A stretch of DNA of 64,000 nucleotides from Sycobia sp. Sy_11 (Eukaryota; Arthropoda; Insecta; Hymenoptera; Epichrysomallidae), in the NCBI GenBank assembly GCA_018907035.1, contig JACCIC010000028.1, positions 124,001 to 188,000 of the forward strand. The letters are read 5' to 3'. Both the position numbers and the translations under genes were made by a program. The notes below the pieces were generated by a model. That model was not told the DNA's origin and searched no databases. It saw nothing but the letters and a program-made list of their open reading frames with translations. Of the stretch, positions 11,107 to 22,969 are shown in pieces. Every line of letters begins with the position of its first letter. Position 1 is the stretch's first letter.

Positions 11107-11719
11107 TTTTAACGCTTATTTTATAGAATAATCTGCACAAATCGGAGAAGTAATAGATCAAGCACAATTTCAAAAGTCAAAAAATTCTTTTAACTGTGCT
11201 ATTTATTTATCTGAATACCTTCCAAATGCACTGCAATTACTATATATAGTAAAGCAATGAACAGCTGGAATAAGTTATAAACTACGATCACTCATCACAC
11301 TTGAATTGTCCATCACTTACGCTTTTCTTGGCAAAAGCTCGAGCACGTTTGCCGCCTAAAAATGTGTACGCCTTTGTAGACCATGGCACCTATATACATA
11401 TATATCCTTTAGGCAAACGAACTGCCGTACATCATGTCTTCTTGGCGGGAACTAGTAATGGATCTGGGACCTGCGTGTGGTAAATGCCGCATTGCCTCCA
11501 TGCAATATATATATATCTTCATATATTATCTATAGATTCCCGCACAAAACAAGTAGTAGATTAAAGTATATATAAACGAGAATATACCATTCGTATTCCA
11601 ATTACGTTCCTTTCAGTCTTATAAGATTATTCATCAGACCTCTCATTAGAGGTTGAAGAGAGATCACCGCGAGGCAAACGTTTCCAGTTTAGTAGGGGTC
11701 GCCACATTGGACTCGAGTC
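11107..11719. other. Upstream of USP gene; 5' UTR and promoter side
   Basis: Relatively GC-rich patches at 11285-11480 and 11640-11715. A minus-strand frame at about 11345-11288 (GGKRARAFAKKS and on to a stop) looks less AT-driven than its surroundings, but no complete gene can be built from it. Confidence 0.4.
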
Positions 11720-12640
11720 TGTACTTAAAATATTTATTTAAATACTATACTATATTTTATAATTCCATAACATATTAAAAAACAGAATAAATATGATATA
11801 ATGATTTTCTTTACATTTTAAATAAACACGTAATGTAATAAAAAAATTAATTAAATAAAAATAATTTTTTAAAAAGATTTCTCTTAATAATTGTTATACG
11901 TGCATTTTGCTTAGAAACATAACTATCATTACATTATTTAATAATTATATTACGTCCACTCATTATGATTGAAACTCACCGTTTCAATTTCCCAAAATAA
12001 ATTTTAATAGTTTCAGGTTCAGACATGCAATGAAAACTAAAATTAGTATTAACAATTGTATAAAAAGTGAAGTTCTTGACAGCAATTATGTATTTGTGAA
12101 ATCATTTCAATGATGTGGAGAGCATTCCACGAGGCTTTTTTTACAATTTTCCTTATTATTTCCTACAATTATAACACTTCTTATACGTTACTTTGATATA
12201 TTTCGGTAACTTTCAGTTTTTTTTAAAGAAATTTTTAAAGAACTCCAAAGTTTTATTTAGTAAGCAATGCTTTTGCGTATGTTTACAGTGCTCATGGCTG
12301 TCAATTTTTAGTTCCGGTTGTTGCCGCTAGTATCGCGTACAATATTTAAGTTGTCAATAAAATCTCATATATATATATATATTTATTTATTTATATATAT
12401 ATATATATATCCTTACTCTCTGGCTCTCGCTTTCTCTCTCTCTCTCTTTCTGTTATATGCAGAAGTATCTTGAAATTTTCAAGAAAGCGACATCTACTGG
12501 CCAGAATTGAACTACCCAACTCTGGCCAACTTTTTGAAAGCTTTTTCTTTTGTAAAGCGAACAGAATTTCCACTCCTTCTCTCTACTCTCCCTATTCTGT
12601 ACCTGTCTGTACTATCGAACCGCCGGCGGATGCCATTTTT
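11720..12640. repeat. Dispersed patchwork repeat, copy 1
   Basis: Contains four modules that recur elsewhere: an AT-rich block at 11720-11850 (also 12722-12860, and inverted at 46400-46565); TTTCAGGTTCAGACATGCAA at about 12014 (complement near 40598); CATGGCTGTCA with CGCTAGTATCG at 12293-12335 (again at 46744-46810); and the GA-rich module at 12430-12503, inverted (GTAGATGTCGCTTTCTTG), also at 13150, 40680 and 43450. Noncoding; (AT)n about 12367-12413 and (CT)n about 12418-12450 are inside. Class unknown. Confidence 0.6.
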
Positions 12641-12721
12641 GTTTTGATGCAATGGCACCCTGATAAATGCGATGAACATTTTTTATTCAAATAAAGAAAG
12701 CTGTTCTTTTAATTCAAAATA

Positions 12722-13460
12722 GGTACTTATACTTCAAATATTTACTCAAGTATTTTAATCATTTATAACCCCGTTCGACAAAAACAATAAATATAATATA
12801 ATTTTTTTCTTTATATTATAATTAGGTACATAATGTAATTCAAAAGAACTAAAATGAAAATAATTTTTCAATGTTTCTTAATTTTTTTAAAACAAATTTT
12901 GTAAAGAACGTCAACATTTGACTAATGTAAGTAATATTTTGGCTAATACTGATTGTAATCGAAACACAAATGATTGGCATTACGTTTCTTGGTTAAATTG
13001 GGAATTCGCATAATCCAACAAACGGTGCGGAATAGCATGTAATGTGTTTTGTATTTAATATGTATTTTGATCTATAAAATAATTTTTATGATAAATGGAA
13101 TTTCGCAGTATATTGTAAAAAATGTAGAGGGTAAAGAGGAGAGAGAGAGAGAGAGAGAGACAAGGACTGGAAACTCCGCCCGCTTTACATGGGAAAAGCT
13201 TATAAAAAATCCCTCGATAGTTCTGCGTGCAACAAAGAAAAACAGCAAAAGTCAAAACGAGTGATGGGAAGAAAAGAAAAAGAGTAGAGAATAGAGATAC
13301 AGAGTTAACTTTCCCCTCTCCCCGCATTCGCTGCATACCACGACTCTCTTTTCTTGCAATTCAGGCATTTGAACGAGCAACCTCACAGGGTGTCGCCGCC
13401 TTACGGCCATTTCTGTCTCGAAGTCCTGCCGTGTAATTTGATACGATTTGAGCAGCAACA
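12722..13460. repeat. Dispersed patchwork repeat, copy 2
   Basis: AT-rich module at 12722-12860; (GA)n at about 13137-13160; then GGAAACTCCGCCCGCTTTAC and TCGATAGTTCTGCGTGCAAC (13165-13260), matching 40680-40826 but lacking its GTAGACGTCGC part; then TGTCGCCGCCTTACGGCC at about 13390, whose complement lies at 42985-43035. Overlapping open frames here are low-complexity by-products. Confidence 0.55.
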
Positions 13461-13950
13461 TCTCCTTCTTTACTCCTTTCTACCCTCCATATTCGGGATA
13501 TAAAATGGTAGATCACGTGGTATACTTAGAGGTAAATTCAAATTCAATCTGTTTCGATAATGTCATAAATGTGATATATGTAATAGTTGGAATTTTTTAT
13601 TTTATTAAATACGTCGATAGAGAAAATTTCATATGAAGAAGAAACTAGTATTTTAAATTGAAAGCATATTTTATTATGTGGTTTATCTAATAATACATCA
13701 AAAAGAAAACAAAATGTTTTATACTTTGTTTGCAGTCTACTACATTCTAATAATTATATTGATATGAACTTAATATTCTCTATTTTTTTAAATAATTTGA
13801 AGCTAATTAAAACACAGGAAACCTATTAAGCTGAAAACTCAGATCGTTGCAAGTAGTAGCGTAAGGGTACTGTTATTTTTCATTATGGGTATAAGTTTCG
13901 AGAAAATAAGTTTACAAACATGTACGTAGTAATAAAATTAAATAATTGTA

Positions 13951-14111
13951 GAAAAATTTGTGAAAACTAAAGTAAATAAAGATCGGCTTGTCGTTATACG
14001 TCATAATATATCAGACTTGTATCAACAATGGAGAAAAATAAAACAAAAAGGTAGCGATAACATACAGCAGCTGTTTATCTTAAATTTATTAAGTGAATAC
14101 ATTAATACCTT
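13951..14111 (+). other. Possible coding exon cut by a SINE, unassigned
   Basis: Following an acceptor-like TTGTAG, one frame stays open from about 13952 and reads KVNKDRLVVIRHNISDLYQQ and WRKIKQKGSDNIQQLFILN. It has normal codon-like composition, not the K/N/I/F bias of random frames here. Before the SINE inserted, the frame would have ended a few codons later (EYINTFIF then TAG). A candidate first exon, ATG at 13505 with a GT donor after MVDHVVYLE, is nearby but the phases do not join directly. I do not recognise a family; it may be an exon of a small gene or a relic. Confidence 0.3.
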
Positions 14112-14321
14112 GGAGGCCTACGATGGCTCGATCGCTAGAGCGAAGAACTTGTAACTCGGTGACCCGAGTTCAAATCCCGGTCTCGGCCGATTGACACAAG
14201 CACCGCTGTAATAATTTACATGTGCTTTGTTTACAAACACATCGTAGACCTCCGTCGCTGATTAGCGCCGATACTTGGAAGCATAAATAGAGCGACGTTA
14301 AATAACATAAAAAAAAAAAAA
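14112..14321 (+). mobile_element. tRNA-derived SINE, copy 2, with target duplication
   Basis: The best-preserved copy: A-box-like TGGCTCGATCGCTAGAGCG, B box GAGTTCAAATCC followed by CGGTCTCGGCC, body CATCGTAGACCTCCGTCGC and GATTAGCGCCGATAC, and an A-tail at 14309-14321. It is flanked by a perfect 13-base direct repeat ACATTAATACCTT (14099-14111 and 14322-14334), the target-site duplication left by L1-type target-primed reverse transcription. The perfect duplication means a fairly recent insertion. Confidence 0.93.
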
Positions 14322-14689
14322 ACATTAATACCTTCATCTTTTAGTACATCCAGTAAATTTTAATAATAAATCTTTTCTTTCAGACAAGCGATATATATGT
14401 AATATATGGTTCGCGTACTTGCATAGTATGCCCATATTTAATGCGTGTTTTGCGTTCTTTTAGTTTTTTTTTTAAGCTATGCTTACCCCAACTAAATGAA
14501 TTTACATCCATAAAAAATATTTTTTTAGATTAGAAAAGCTTATTTTGTTTGTTGGACATGGAAAATCGACTTATCTGCTTAGAACCCGTTTGTGGATTCG
14601 TATCACCGGGGGAATTCTCCCCTCGATCCTGTCGTCCTGATATCTGAATTTTCTATATTATAAATGTATATAATAGTATAATAATAGGA

Positions 14690-14922
14690 ATATATTTATA
14701 TTTATGCTTGTCGGCTTGTGATACATTCACGTTCAATCCGCGCTTTGACGCTTGCGCCCTGAGCCGTTTGCCCCTTCCTCCGATATTACTCCGCGTGTCT
14801 GTTTGCGTCTGCGTATGTAGTGCTTGCTATAACCTGGCATAACGAAAGCTCCCTCTCTCAGCGAGCTTTCGAAAATTTTCGTTCAACCTTGGGGCTTGGG
14901 GATCTCCGGCAGTCGCGCTAAG
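14690..14922 (+). promoter_or_regulatory. CpG-containing promoter / 5' UTR of synaptogyrin
   Basis: Composition rises sharply compared with flanks, with many CpGs (for example CGCGCTTTGACGCTTGCGCC) directly upstream of the synaptogyrin start. An inverted repeat CGAAAGCTC (14843-14851) / GAGCTTTCG (14863-14871) could form a hairpin in DNA or 5' UTR. The transcription start is not identified. Confidence 0.5.
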
Positions 14923-17152
14923 ATGGACGGCGGTGGAGCTTACGGCGGCGGTAAGGCTGGAACTCCGTTTGATCCAATTGCTTTTGTGCAAAGACCACAG
15001 GTTATTCTCAGGGCAGTATGCCTGGTAAGTTCAAAAAAAGTCTATAATTGGAATTCTTTGCCTACTCCCCATTTGTTCCATTTTTATATAAAATCAAATT
15101 TTACTCTAAAGGAAAACGACGTGCGCGCAAGCATCGATTTTGACGGAAGCCTTCCCCTTCTCTAACATCTCTTCTGTGCGATAGAGAGAGAGAAAGGGAG
15201 AGAGAGGAATAGTGTCGCGAGTTGATGGGGTTGTCTATTGATTTTCTGGGAATTACAGAAAGCGCGTGCAAGTGCATTTATATGCTTACGCACTTAAATA
15301 ATTTTGTAAATCTCTGTAAAAAATACGACTCCGAAATGCCGAATATTTTTCCGATACCAACTGACAGATGAAAATTGAGTTTACTTCTTATGTAAAGCCT
15401 CGCCCATTTTCGCATTTATATGATCCTTGAACACAAAATACCCCAGAAACAATTAAAACTGAAAAAGAATATAAAGATGTGGCTATATTTTATTAACTCT
15501 AAATTTCATATTTTATTTTATAATTTATACGAATTCTATATAATCTTTGTATAGTTTTAAATAAAATAAAAATATGTGGAAAACAAGATTCCCCTATAGA
15601 TAGACTCCCCTCCCAAAATCCTTGTGGCTTGACAGTGATTAACACTGTTTTATAGATTTTTTTGACTCAATATCTGACACAATTTTTTTAAGGACTAAAT
15701 ATGTGATGTATTAGTATAGATTTGATAGTTTGGAAACAATTGTTAGAATTTAATTGCATTGTTAAAGTCACTGATGTAAAGAATTTTGTACTTTTGTTCA
15801 TTTTTATTGATTCAAGGCCTTATTGATTATTATTATTATATAAAGTTTTAATATGTTGACATAAAATGAAACTATTTAAAATAATATATTTCTGAAAATT
15901 ATATGATTAGAATTCATATAACTTCAATTTTTTGAAAACTTCTAAATTTAAAGCAAACTTTTCTAAATTATAAAATAATTATTTTTAAAAAAATACCTTC
16001 TGATTTTTCAAAAATTGACTCATAAAAATTAAATCCAAAAGAAATACATAAAATGTATTTATCTAAAAAGATATAACATATTTGCAAAACAAAATCTAAT
16101 TATTTATTTAACATTTGTTTGTTTCATTTTTTTGACTTACTGCTGTTTCAGCTTTTTGCAATCATTGTATTTGGGTGCATAAGCAGTAAGGGATACAGGA
16201 TGGAAAATGGAAAAGAAATTTGTTTATATAATGAAGATACAAATGCATGTAATTATGGTACAGGTATAGGTGTCATTGCCTTCTTAGCAAGTATTGGTTT
16301 CTTAGCAGGCGAATACTTGTTCGAACAAATGTCTTCTGTTAAAACTCGAAAACATTATGTTCTTGGAGATCTTGGGTATGTTTATAAAAATATGCAATAG
16401 AAGAACAATATTATACTCATTTTTTAAATTATATTTAGAAATTGTATTGCAAAAATAATTTTAAAAGTAATTAATTAATTTGTAGTTTTTCCGGTTTTTG
16501 GGCATTTCTTTATTTTGTGGGATTCTGCTATTTAACCAATGCATGGAACAAATCTGAGAGTCCAAAAGATGGGTATGGTGTGAATAATGTACAAGGAGCT
16601 ATTGCTTTTTCCTTTTTCTCAATCTTTACATGGGTAAGTTCAGAAATTGAATTATTAAAATATTTAATCAGTAGATGAAGTGAAATCTATGAGAATAATT
16701 TTAAAAACTATATATAATTATATATTATACAACTTTAATAATTTTAATAATATAATAGTTAATTATTGATTTCAATGTAATTTAATTTGATCATATCCAA
16801 TAAATTTCAAAATATTGTTTTTTTTCATCAAATTTATTATATATGTATATACATATATATAGAAATAGACGCGTGTGTGTTATGTGTGTCGCGCGTGCGG
16901 GTAGTTATAATATTGTCTCTGGTATGGGTATATATATAATAAATATTTTTTCAGGCAGGGTGTGCATGGTTTGCTTTTCAAAGATTTAAACAAGGTACAG
17001 ATGCAGCATTTGCTCCAAGTTATGAAGCAGATCCTACTGGAGGACAAGGCTATACGAGTTACCCAGATGCTACAGATGCTGCTTATCAGGAACCTCCTTT
17101 TGCTCAACAACAACAAAGAGGTATGGGTGACTTTCAAGCTCCAGCTTATTAA
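14923..17152 (+). CDS. Syngr: Synaptogyrin
   Basis: Four exons, 14923-15024, 16152-16375, 16486-16633 and 16955-17152, phases consistent, 223 aa. A tetraspanning MARVEL-domain protein of synaptic vesicles, involved in vesicle biogenesis and exocytosis. Seen: glycine-rich N-terminus MDGGGAYGGGKAG, then FDPIAFVQRPQVILR just before the first membrane span, LFAIIVFGCIS (TM1), ending in GCISSKGY; IGVIAFLASIGFLAGEYLFE (TM2), FWAFLYFVGFCYLTNAW (TM3), AIAFSFFSIFTWAGCAWFAF (TM4), and a cytoplasmic tail rich in Tyr, Gln and Pro. Length fits the family (about 200-240). An upstream in-frame stretch exists but the ATG in TAAGATGG is the first Met and matches the family N-terminus. Intron 1 (15025-16151) holds nothing else recognised. 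Confidence 0.95.
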
Positions 17153-20100
17153 AGTCATCCATTGTCGTTATAAAATATGTATATTCCAAGGCCACTACAG
17201 TGAACTAATAATGATAGGAGTTTATTTATTACATAATAGTCTTTTTAAGTTTAATTATAAAAAGTGCAACACAAATCTCATACTATCGCGTATCGTGATC
17301 TAAAAAGTAACTTATTAGTATTTTTCATAAAATCACTTGTTTTATGCTGCATACCTTCCATTAATTCATCCATACATTATCTTTACATTACCTTTATATT
17401 TATATATAGTCAGGAATTATTTTTTGTCACTTTGAATTTTATACTTATTTATTCAATGTTATTTTTATTAAATTTATTATTATTTTTAAATATTTTAAAA
17501 TTATTATAATAATTAAATGTAAAATTGTATTTATTTAAGTTCTATTTTAGTATATTTAAAGTTACAATGAATATTAAATAATGCTCATGAACTATATCAA
17601 TGGTATTTGTTATTCTATTATTTTTTAATTATATAATAGAATTTTTAATTATACAGATATTGTATACAAATGAAAAAAAGTAACACAAATTAATTATGCC
17701 TGACTATATTTTACTCAAGTTGATACATATATGGCCTCATGCAAGAGCTTGTTTACTCATAGAAGTGAATACTCCTGTCGCTGATAGATCGCTAACAATA
17801 CGGGTCTTAGATTAAGTCTGCGTAGCAAGATACAAGAATAAAGAAAACCTATTTGTTGAATAGTGGCAATAATTATTGACCACTTGTAAGTTGTACTTAA
17901 TTGTGTGTCTGGAAAAAATAGAATGTAATTGCGATATAATATGTGAGATACTACTTAAAAATTATGACCATTTCTCGGTTACAAAAATATAAAAACAAAA
18001 AATCTGATAACAAAACAAAGATAATACATATGTATTAATATTTCATGTTAGTACATGCATAAGCTATGTATATTTTAATGTCGTGACGTGTTCAAATTAT
18101 TCTCGAGCAAAATATATAAATTGAAATCGTGATATTTAGAGAAAATGAACAAAGTGGTCATTATAAGCCTGCTTAAAATGCACATATCTTACATTTGTTA
18201 AGAAAGTGTTCATTTTTTTTAATTTCTATATCTTATTTTGTTAAAAGTAAATTTTCTTCGCGAATCTCCTTAAAAATATATTTAAAATAATGAAAAGTAT
18301 TTAAATTAATTCTTAACGAAAATTAGCAAAATTAACTTTGTTACTCATTATTTTTTCATTTTCTTCAAACTCAGTTCAAAATCAATTAAATAATTCGATA
18401 AGTTCTTCAAAAAGTATTAAAATCTATATAATATTAGGATATAAAAGAAAAAAAAGAAAGTTTTTCTGCTTATTGGCAATCTTTTTTAAATTAAATTGAA
18501 CACGTATTTATGATTGTGTAAACTAATGGGAAATTTAAACAGTTAAACAGTTTAATCGCTTTAACAAAAGATTTAAAAAAGAATTACCAATTAAAAAAAA
18601 AGATTATCCAATTAATTTTCTAATTATAATAATGTATGCTGTTGTGAATAAAAATAGTAGTATTATAAACTCAAGCCAGATGGATTACAATCATGGCTGG
18701 AGTTGTTTATTATGCAAATGGCAAGTAAAAATACCAGTTGATCTTGTATCAAATATTGATCTCAATTTTAGATGTAAAATTTTATTGATAGTATTAATGA
18801 AATTTTATTTATTTATTTGTAAATTATTAGTATTTAGATCCATTATCTTTTATTCTTTCAAACAATAATTTCAAAATTCTCAATATAATTTAGTTTAATT
18901 TGATTTTTAAGTTAATGTGTATAAGATATTTTAAAGAATATTTGAAAACTAGTCAGTATATTTTAGCAATTAATATTATATAGTATTTATATAGTTATGA
19001 TGTGTAATGTGTACAATATTTATATATTTCAATTTTTCTATAGTTTTTACAAACATTTTTCATAAAATTTTACATCCAAAGAAGAGTTTAATACTCAAAA
19101 AATTTTAATCAGACTAATTAGTTATTGCATTGAACTTATACTGCTAGTGTTTATAAAAAAAAAGGACAAAAAAAAATTTGAAACATCTGTCAGAATGATA
19201 TAACTAATTTATTAAAAAAAAATAATGTAGTTATAGATAACATGCATTTATTCTAATTCTGTAAGAGGTGCCTCTGTACAGTACAGAGATCTCAATGTTT
19301 ACATACAATTCTAGTCTAGCATGTATGATTTACTATAGCAATGATAAAGCAAAAAAAACAATAACTGTAATCACGTTAACTTATGATTTAAAATCTGTCT
19401 ATATTATGTGAAAGGGAAAGTCATAGAGTTGTAACAGCTATTTGCATCAATTATTTTAATTGACTGTTATAGTTGATAAATTATTGGCTAAAACATTCAC
19501 ATTAAAAGAAAATAAAACTTTGTATTTTTTTATAAGTTTTGTTTCACCTTATAGAAGCATGTACATTTCTGAGATATAGTGTGTTTTTGAATTACATTAT
19601 AGATTTATTAATATTTAAAAACCTAAAACTGTTCTGTATAATTAAATATAATTTAGAATAAAGTAAAAATTAAAATAAATAATTTTACATTTGAAAAGAC
19701 TTTTCTGTTAGAGATAAATAAACATTTTGATATAATACTGCATAATTATTTTACAATAACTTTAGTTACATAAATGTTAATGAAATCTATAACACAAGTC
19801 AAAACAATCGTCTCTAACTGGTGAATGTAACCATAGCTTCTTTAAGCTTTAAAAAAAAATTGGACTGTACTTGTACCGCCGAAACAATAATGAATATAAA
19901 TTATTAAGCAATACGCAGAATTCTGCAGTCTATGAATTTGAATGCATATTTTCTAATAATTATTGATAAAATATTTTCATTGATTATTTATAATTTCTAA
20001 GCATTCATTTGAATACCCTGACAATTAAATTGTACTATACATGATTATGTCAGAGTCTATCCTAAACTGCAAATAAATGTTATTATTCATTGTGTTGATT

Positions 20101-20714
20101 ATTTCTTGTCATTTTATCTTCTTCGTTGAATAATAAAAGTATTTCGACCAAGGTAGAAGAATGTACCAAATAAAATAGTATATCAGTTGTAAGATCAAGA
20201 GTTAGTGAAATATAATTACTTTATCTAAACTTTTAACTGTTTGCTTTCAAACCATATCATAAGTTTTAATTAAAAAATATAACAGAAAACATAAAAACTT
20301 GAATAATGAAAGGGAGAAAATAAAAATATGTTATTTCCTTTAGAAATACACCACTGTATTATATAACATATTAATTAGTAAGGTAAGCGGACATCGTTGT
20401 GTAGGCTTAATATTAAAAATTTGTTAAGCTCATTGGCACTATTCATAACAGCATATGAATATATAATTATATTTTGTGCTTCAATTAATAAATTTTAAAC
20501 TTGAAATGTTTTTTTAAAATTAATATTATTTGCGTAAAAAACTAATATTATTTGCATGAATAAGTTCAAACCTAAATGATACGCATTAATTTAAACTTTG
20601 TGACTTTATATAATATATACTTAGTAATTTATTATAATTCTTTTTGCTCGTGTGTTTTTCTTTGATTATTGTATACATATGATAAAGGCCTCAAATGTTA
20701 TATTAAGGGAGCCT
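17153..20714. other. 3' flank of synaptogyrin, AT-rich, no gene seen
   Basis: Probably contains the synaptogyrin 3' UTR; many AATAAA-like signals make the end uncertain. Open frames in it are short and AT-driven. No repeat family recognised. Confidence 0.5.
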
Positions 20715-22969
20715 CTCTAGTCTTTTTGCATAAATTTTCAAAATTATTTTCTTGCAGTAACCTTTATTATCACACTACAATTTTTTTTTATATTAAAAAA
20801 ATACATATTGAAGTCTATAAAAATTTTTTTTTTTCATTTTTCATCCAATATGGCCCAAATATGGCTGCCACAACGAAGCTTGCTTTTTTTTGGCTGACAT
20901 CATATCTTGACATAGGAAGCTCTGAAATGAAAAATTCAAAAAGCATATTAAAGTATAAGAAAGTGGCTATTGCCCGTACTAAAATCAAGAAATTTAAGTA
21001 AAATAAAAACAAAATGGCTTTCTAATTTTAGGCTTATTTTTTGAGGGTATGTTGTTTAAAAAAGTGCTCAATTGTAATCGAATATTCATAATTCTAGTAC
21101 GTGCTATAACTATACGTGTGAAGAATAACCTCTCAAAATTTCAGCCCAATCGGTTGAATAGTTTTTGTTAAATCATGTCAGCCTGGTCAAAAAATGTCAT
21201 TTCGAAAAAAACGCGTTTAAAATAATTTTTTGAAAACCTGTGTAAAAAATGAAGAAATAAACCTCTTACACTCAATCCTCGATATCAGCTCCGTACATAA
21301 TTCCTTCCTGGTCCTCAAAAAATTCATTTTCGTGCGCCTTAGCCTTTCTAAGATCGAGTCGCCGTTTTTTTAAAGCTTCAATGCTGCGACGATTTCCTTG
21401 TTTAATTCTATTTTCGTCCTGTCTCTGCGCAAAATTCACTGCTACGTTGCCAATCGAAATACCCATGGTTTCCATGATTTTTAATAAAGGTACAAATCCT
21501 TCATTGAAGACGCACACAGCACAGTAGGTAGCAATTTCAACAATTTTCTTCCCAGAAAACATGTGTTTTGGAGCTATATTCAAAACACAAGCGTTGAAGC
21601 TTTCATTGGTGTTTTGTGTGTCTTTTGCTCTTTTATAAATTGGCTTTTTAACATGTAAAACACACTCCTTCTTTTTTACGCTCAAAACATCACCATAGGG
21701 CTGTATATCTTGTAACGATGAGAAAGTCTTCGAATCGCCATCACCAATATAATATTCATAATAACTATCATGCAAATCTACAGATCTTTGGAACATTTCT
21801 TTTATACCATTAACTTCCATCGATCCCGCACTGCCTTCATGATTTGCACTACAATCTGGCTTGTGAATTTCATACCAGTCTTGATAATCCATAGAATTTT
21901 CCTTTCCAGCCCATTGTTCACAAGATTTGCATATTCTACTTTTCACAATGACTTCAAAAACTTTTCCAGAAAATTTTCCAATCAATGTAGCAATCCCGAC
22001 TAGAGGAGAAACCCCCTTCGAGCCCAAGAGCCGTCACCAGAAACTGTGAGCCGATTTTTTACATTACCGGCAGCCTCATTTTCTCTTTGCTCTTCACTAA
22101 CTGCTTGTCTAAAAACTAATGTAGCTACTGCTTCTGCTGCTGTCCAACTATGGTTTACTATTGCATAATAAGTAGCTAAAGCATATCCTTTGCTGATATC
22201 CATCATTGCACAAAAATTATTTATACCTAGCAAGCCAACACCGAGTAAACGTATCGCAAATACAAAGCAGCGATTTATTTCGTAGCAAGTATGAATTGTT
22301 GGACTGCTTGGAATATGAGTTTCTGTTTCACATTTACACGAAACTAATAATTGAAAACCTAATCCTTTTTCGTCACATTTGGAAAATGTTATATCGCCTT
22401 TACAAGTTTTACAAATTAAAATGTTTTGTAGTCTTAGAAAGAGTAAGAAATTCACTATGACGTAATGCAACAATGGATCAACGTTCACTTCGAATGCAGG
22501 ATTATTTTTCTTAATTTTTTTAGCAGATGCACTAACCACACTTTCATCACGCTCACTCGTAAATCGATTGCCACGAAAATTTCTTTTTTTTGTCGATCAG
22601 CTCTCGAATTGCCGAATTTTGTACTTTTTTTTATCCATTTTATGAACTTTTTTTCCAAATAATATAAATGAATAACTGTTTTTACAATTAAATTAAAAGA
22701 AAGCAATACTTTCAGTGCTTCAAAATATCGTTGAAAATACTCTTGAGATATATAAATACAGAAAGAAGCGGGACCAAGTATGTACCTGTCTTGCTCCAGA
22801 TCTAAATTGCTCCAAAATCACACTTGCGCGCACACCAAGAATACACGTTATGGAAACATTTTTCGAGCGCGCAAGTTCAAATAAACTATTGTACGATGTT
22901 ACTATTAGTATACTAAATGCAAAATCGGTGTTTTTGGAAAATTGATTTTTTCATCGATTTAAACTAGAG
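20715..22969 (-). mobile_element. Mutator-like DNA transposon, decayed
   Basis: Bounded by inference: the transposase relic lies at 21272-22600, with AT-rich tails either side. CTCTAGT at 20715 and its complement ACTAGAG at 22963 begin weakly similar inward sequences and could be worn terminal inverted repeats; no 9-base target duplication is visible, so the ends are tentative. Confidence 0.5.
21272..22600 (-). pseudogene. Mutator-like transposase, frameshifted and deleted
   Basis: Two frames together cover a Mutator-like transposase domain common in insect genomes. Upstream frame (22600-22000): RNFRGNRF, SASAKKIK, CKTCKGDITFSKC, GINNFCAMMDI, ending TVSGDGSWARRGF. Downstream frame (22027-21272): SPLVGIATLIGKFSGKV, Cys-containing CKSCEQW, HKPDCSANHEGSAGSMEV, YYIGDGDSKTF, ECVLHVKK, TNESFNACV, FSGKKIVEIATYCAVCVFNEG. 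The switch lies at a GGGGG run near 22010, a simple indel. Between ECVLHVKK and NESFN the family usually has a long stretch that is missing here (deletion near 21640). The first frame opens after a TGA with no Met, so the N-terminus is also broken. Confidence 0.88.

Noticed and set aside
11288..11345. Minus-strand exon-like GGKRARAFAKKS with a GT after it
   Set aside because: Attractive codon use, but no start or upstream exon could be joined in phase.
11301..11483. 60-codon plus-strand frame upstream of the USP gene
   Set aside because: No family feature, no splice support; composition effect of a GC-richer patch.
13055..13461. Overlapping frames on both strands
   Set aside because: Caused by the GA/CT low-complexity tract in a repeat module.
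17264..17509. 81-codon frame after synaptogyrin
   Set aside because: AT-driven frame in the 3' UTR region.
20669..21001. 110-codon plus-strand frame
   Set aside because: Lies in the noncoding tail of the Mutator-like element and is AT-driven; no motif.
22715..22945. 76-codon plus-strand frame
   Set aside because: Antisense side of the same transposon end, no recognisable domain.
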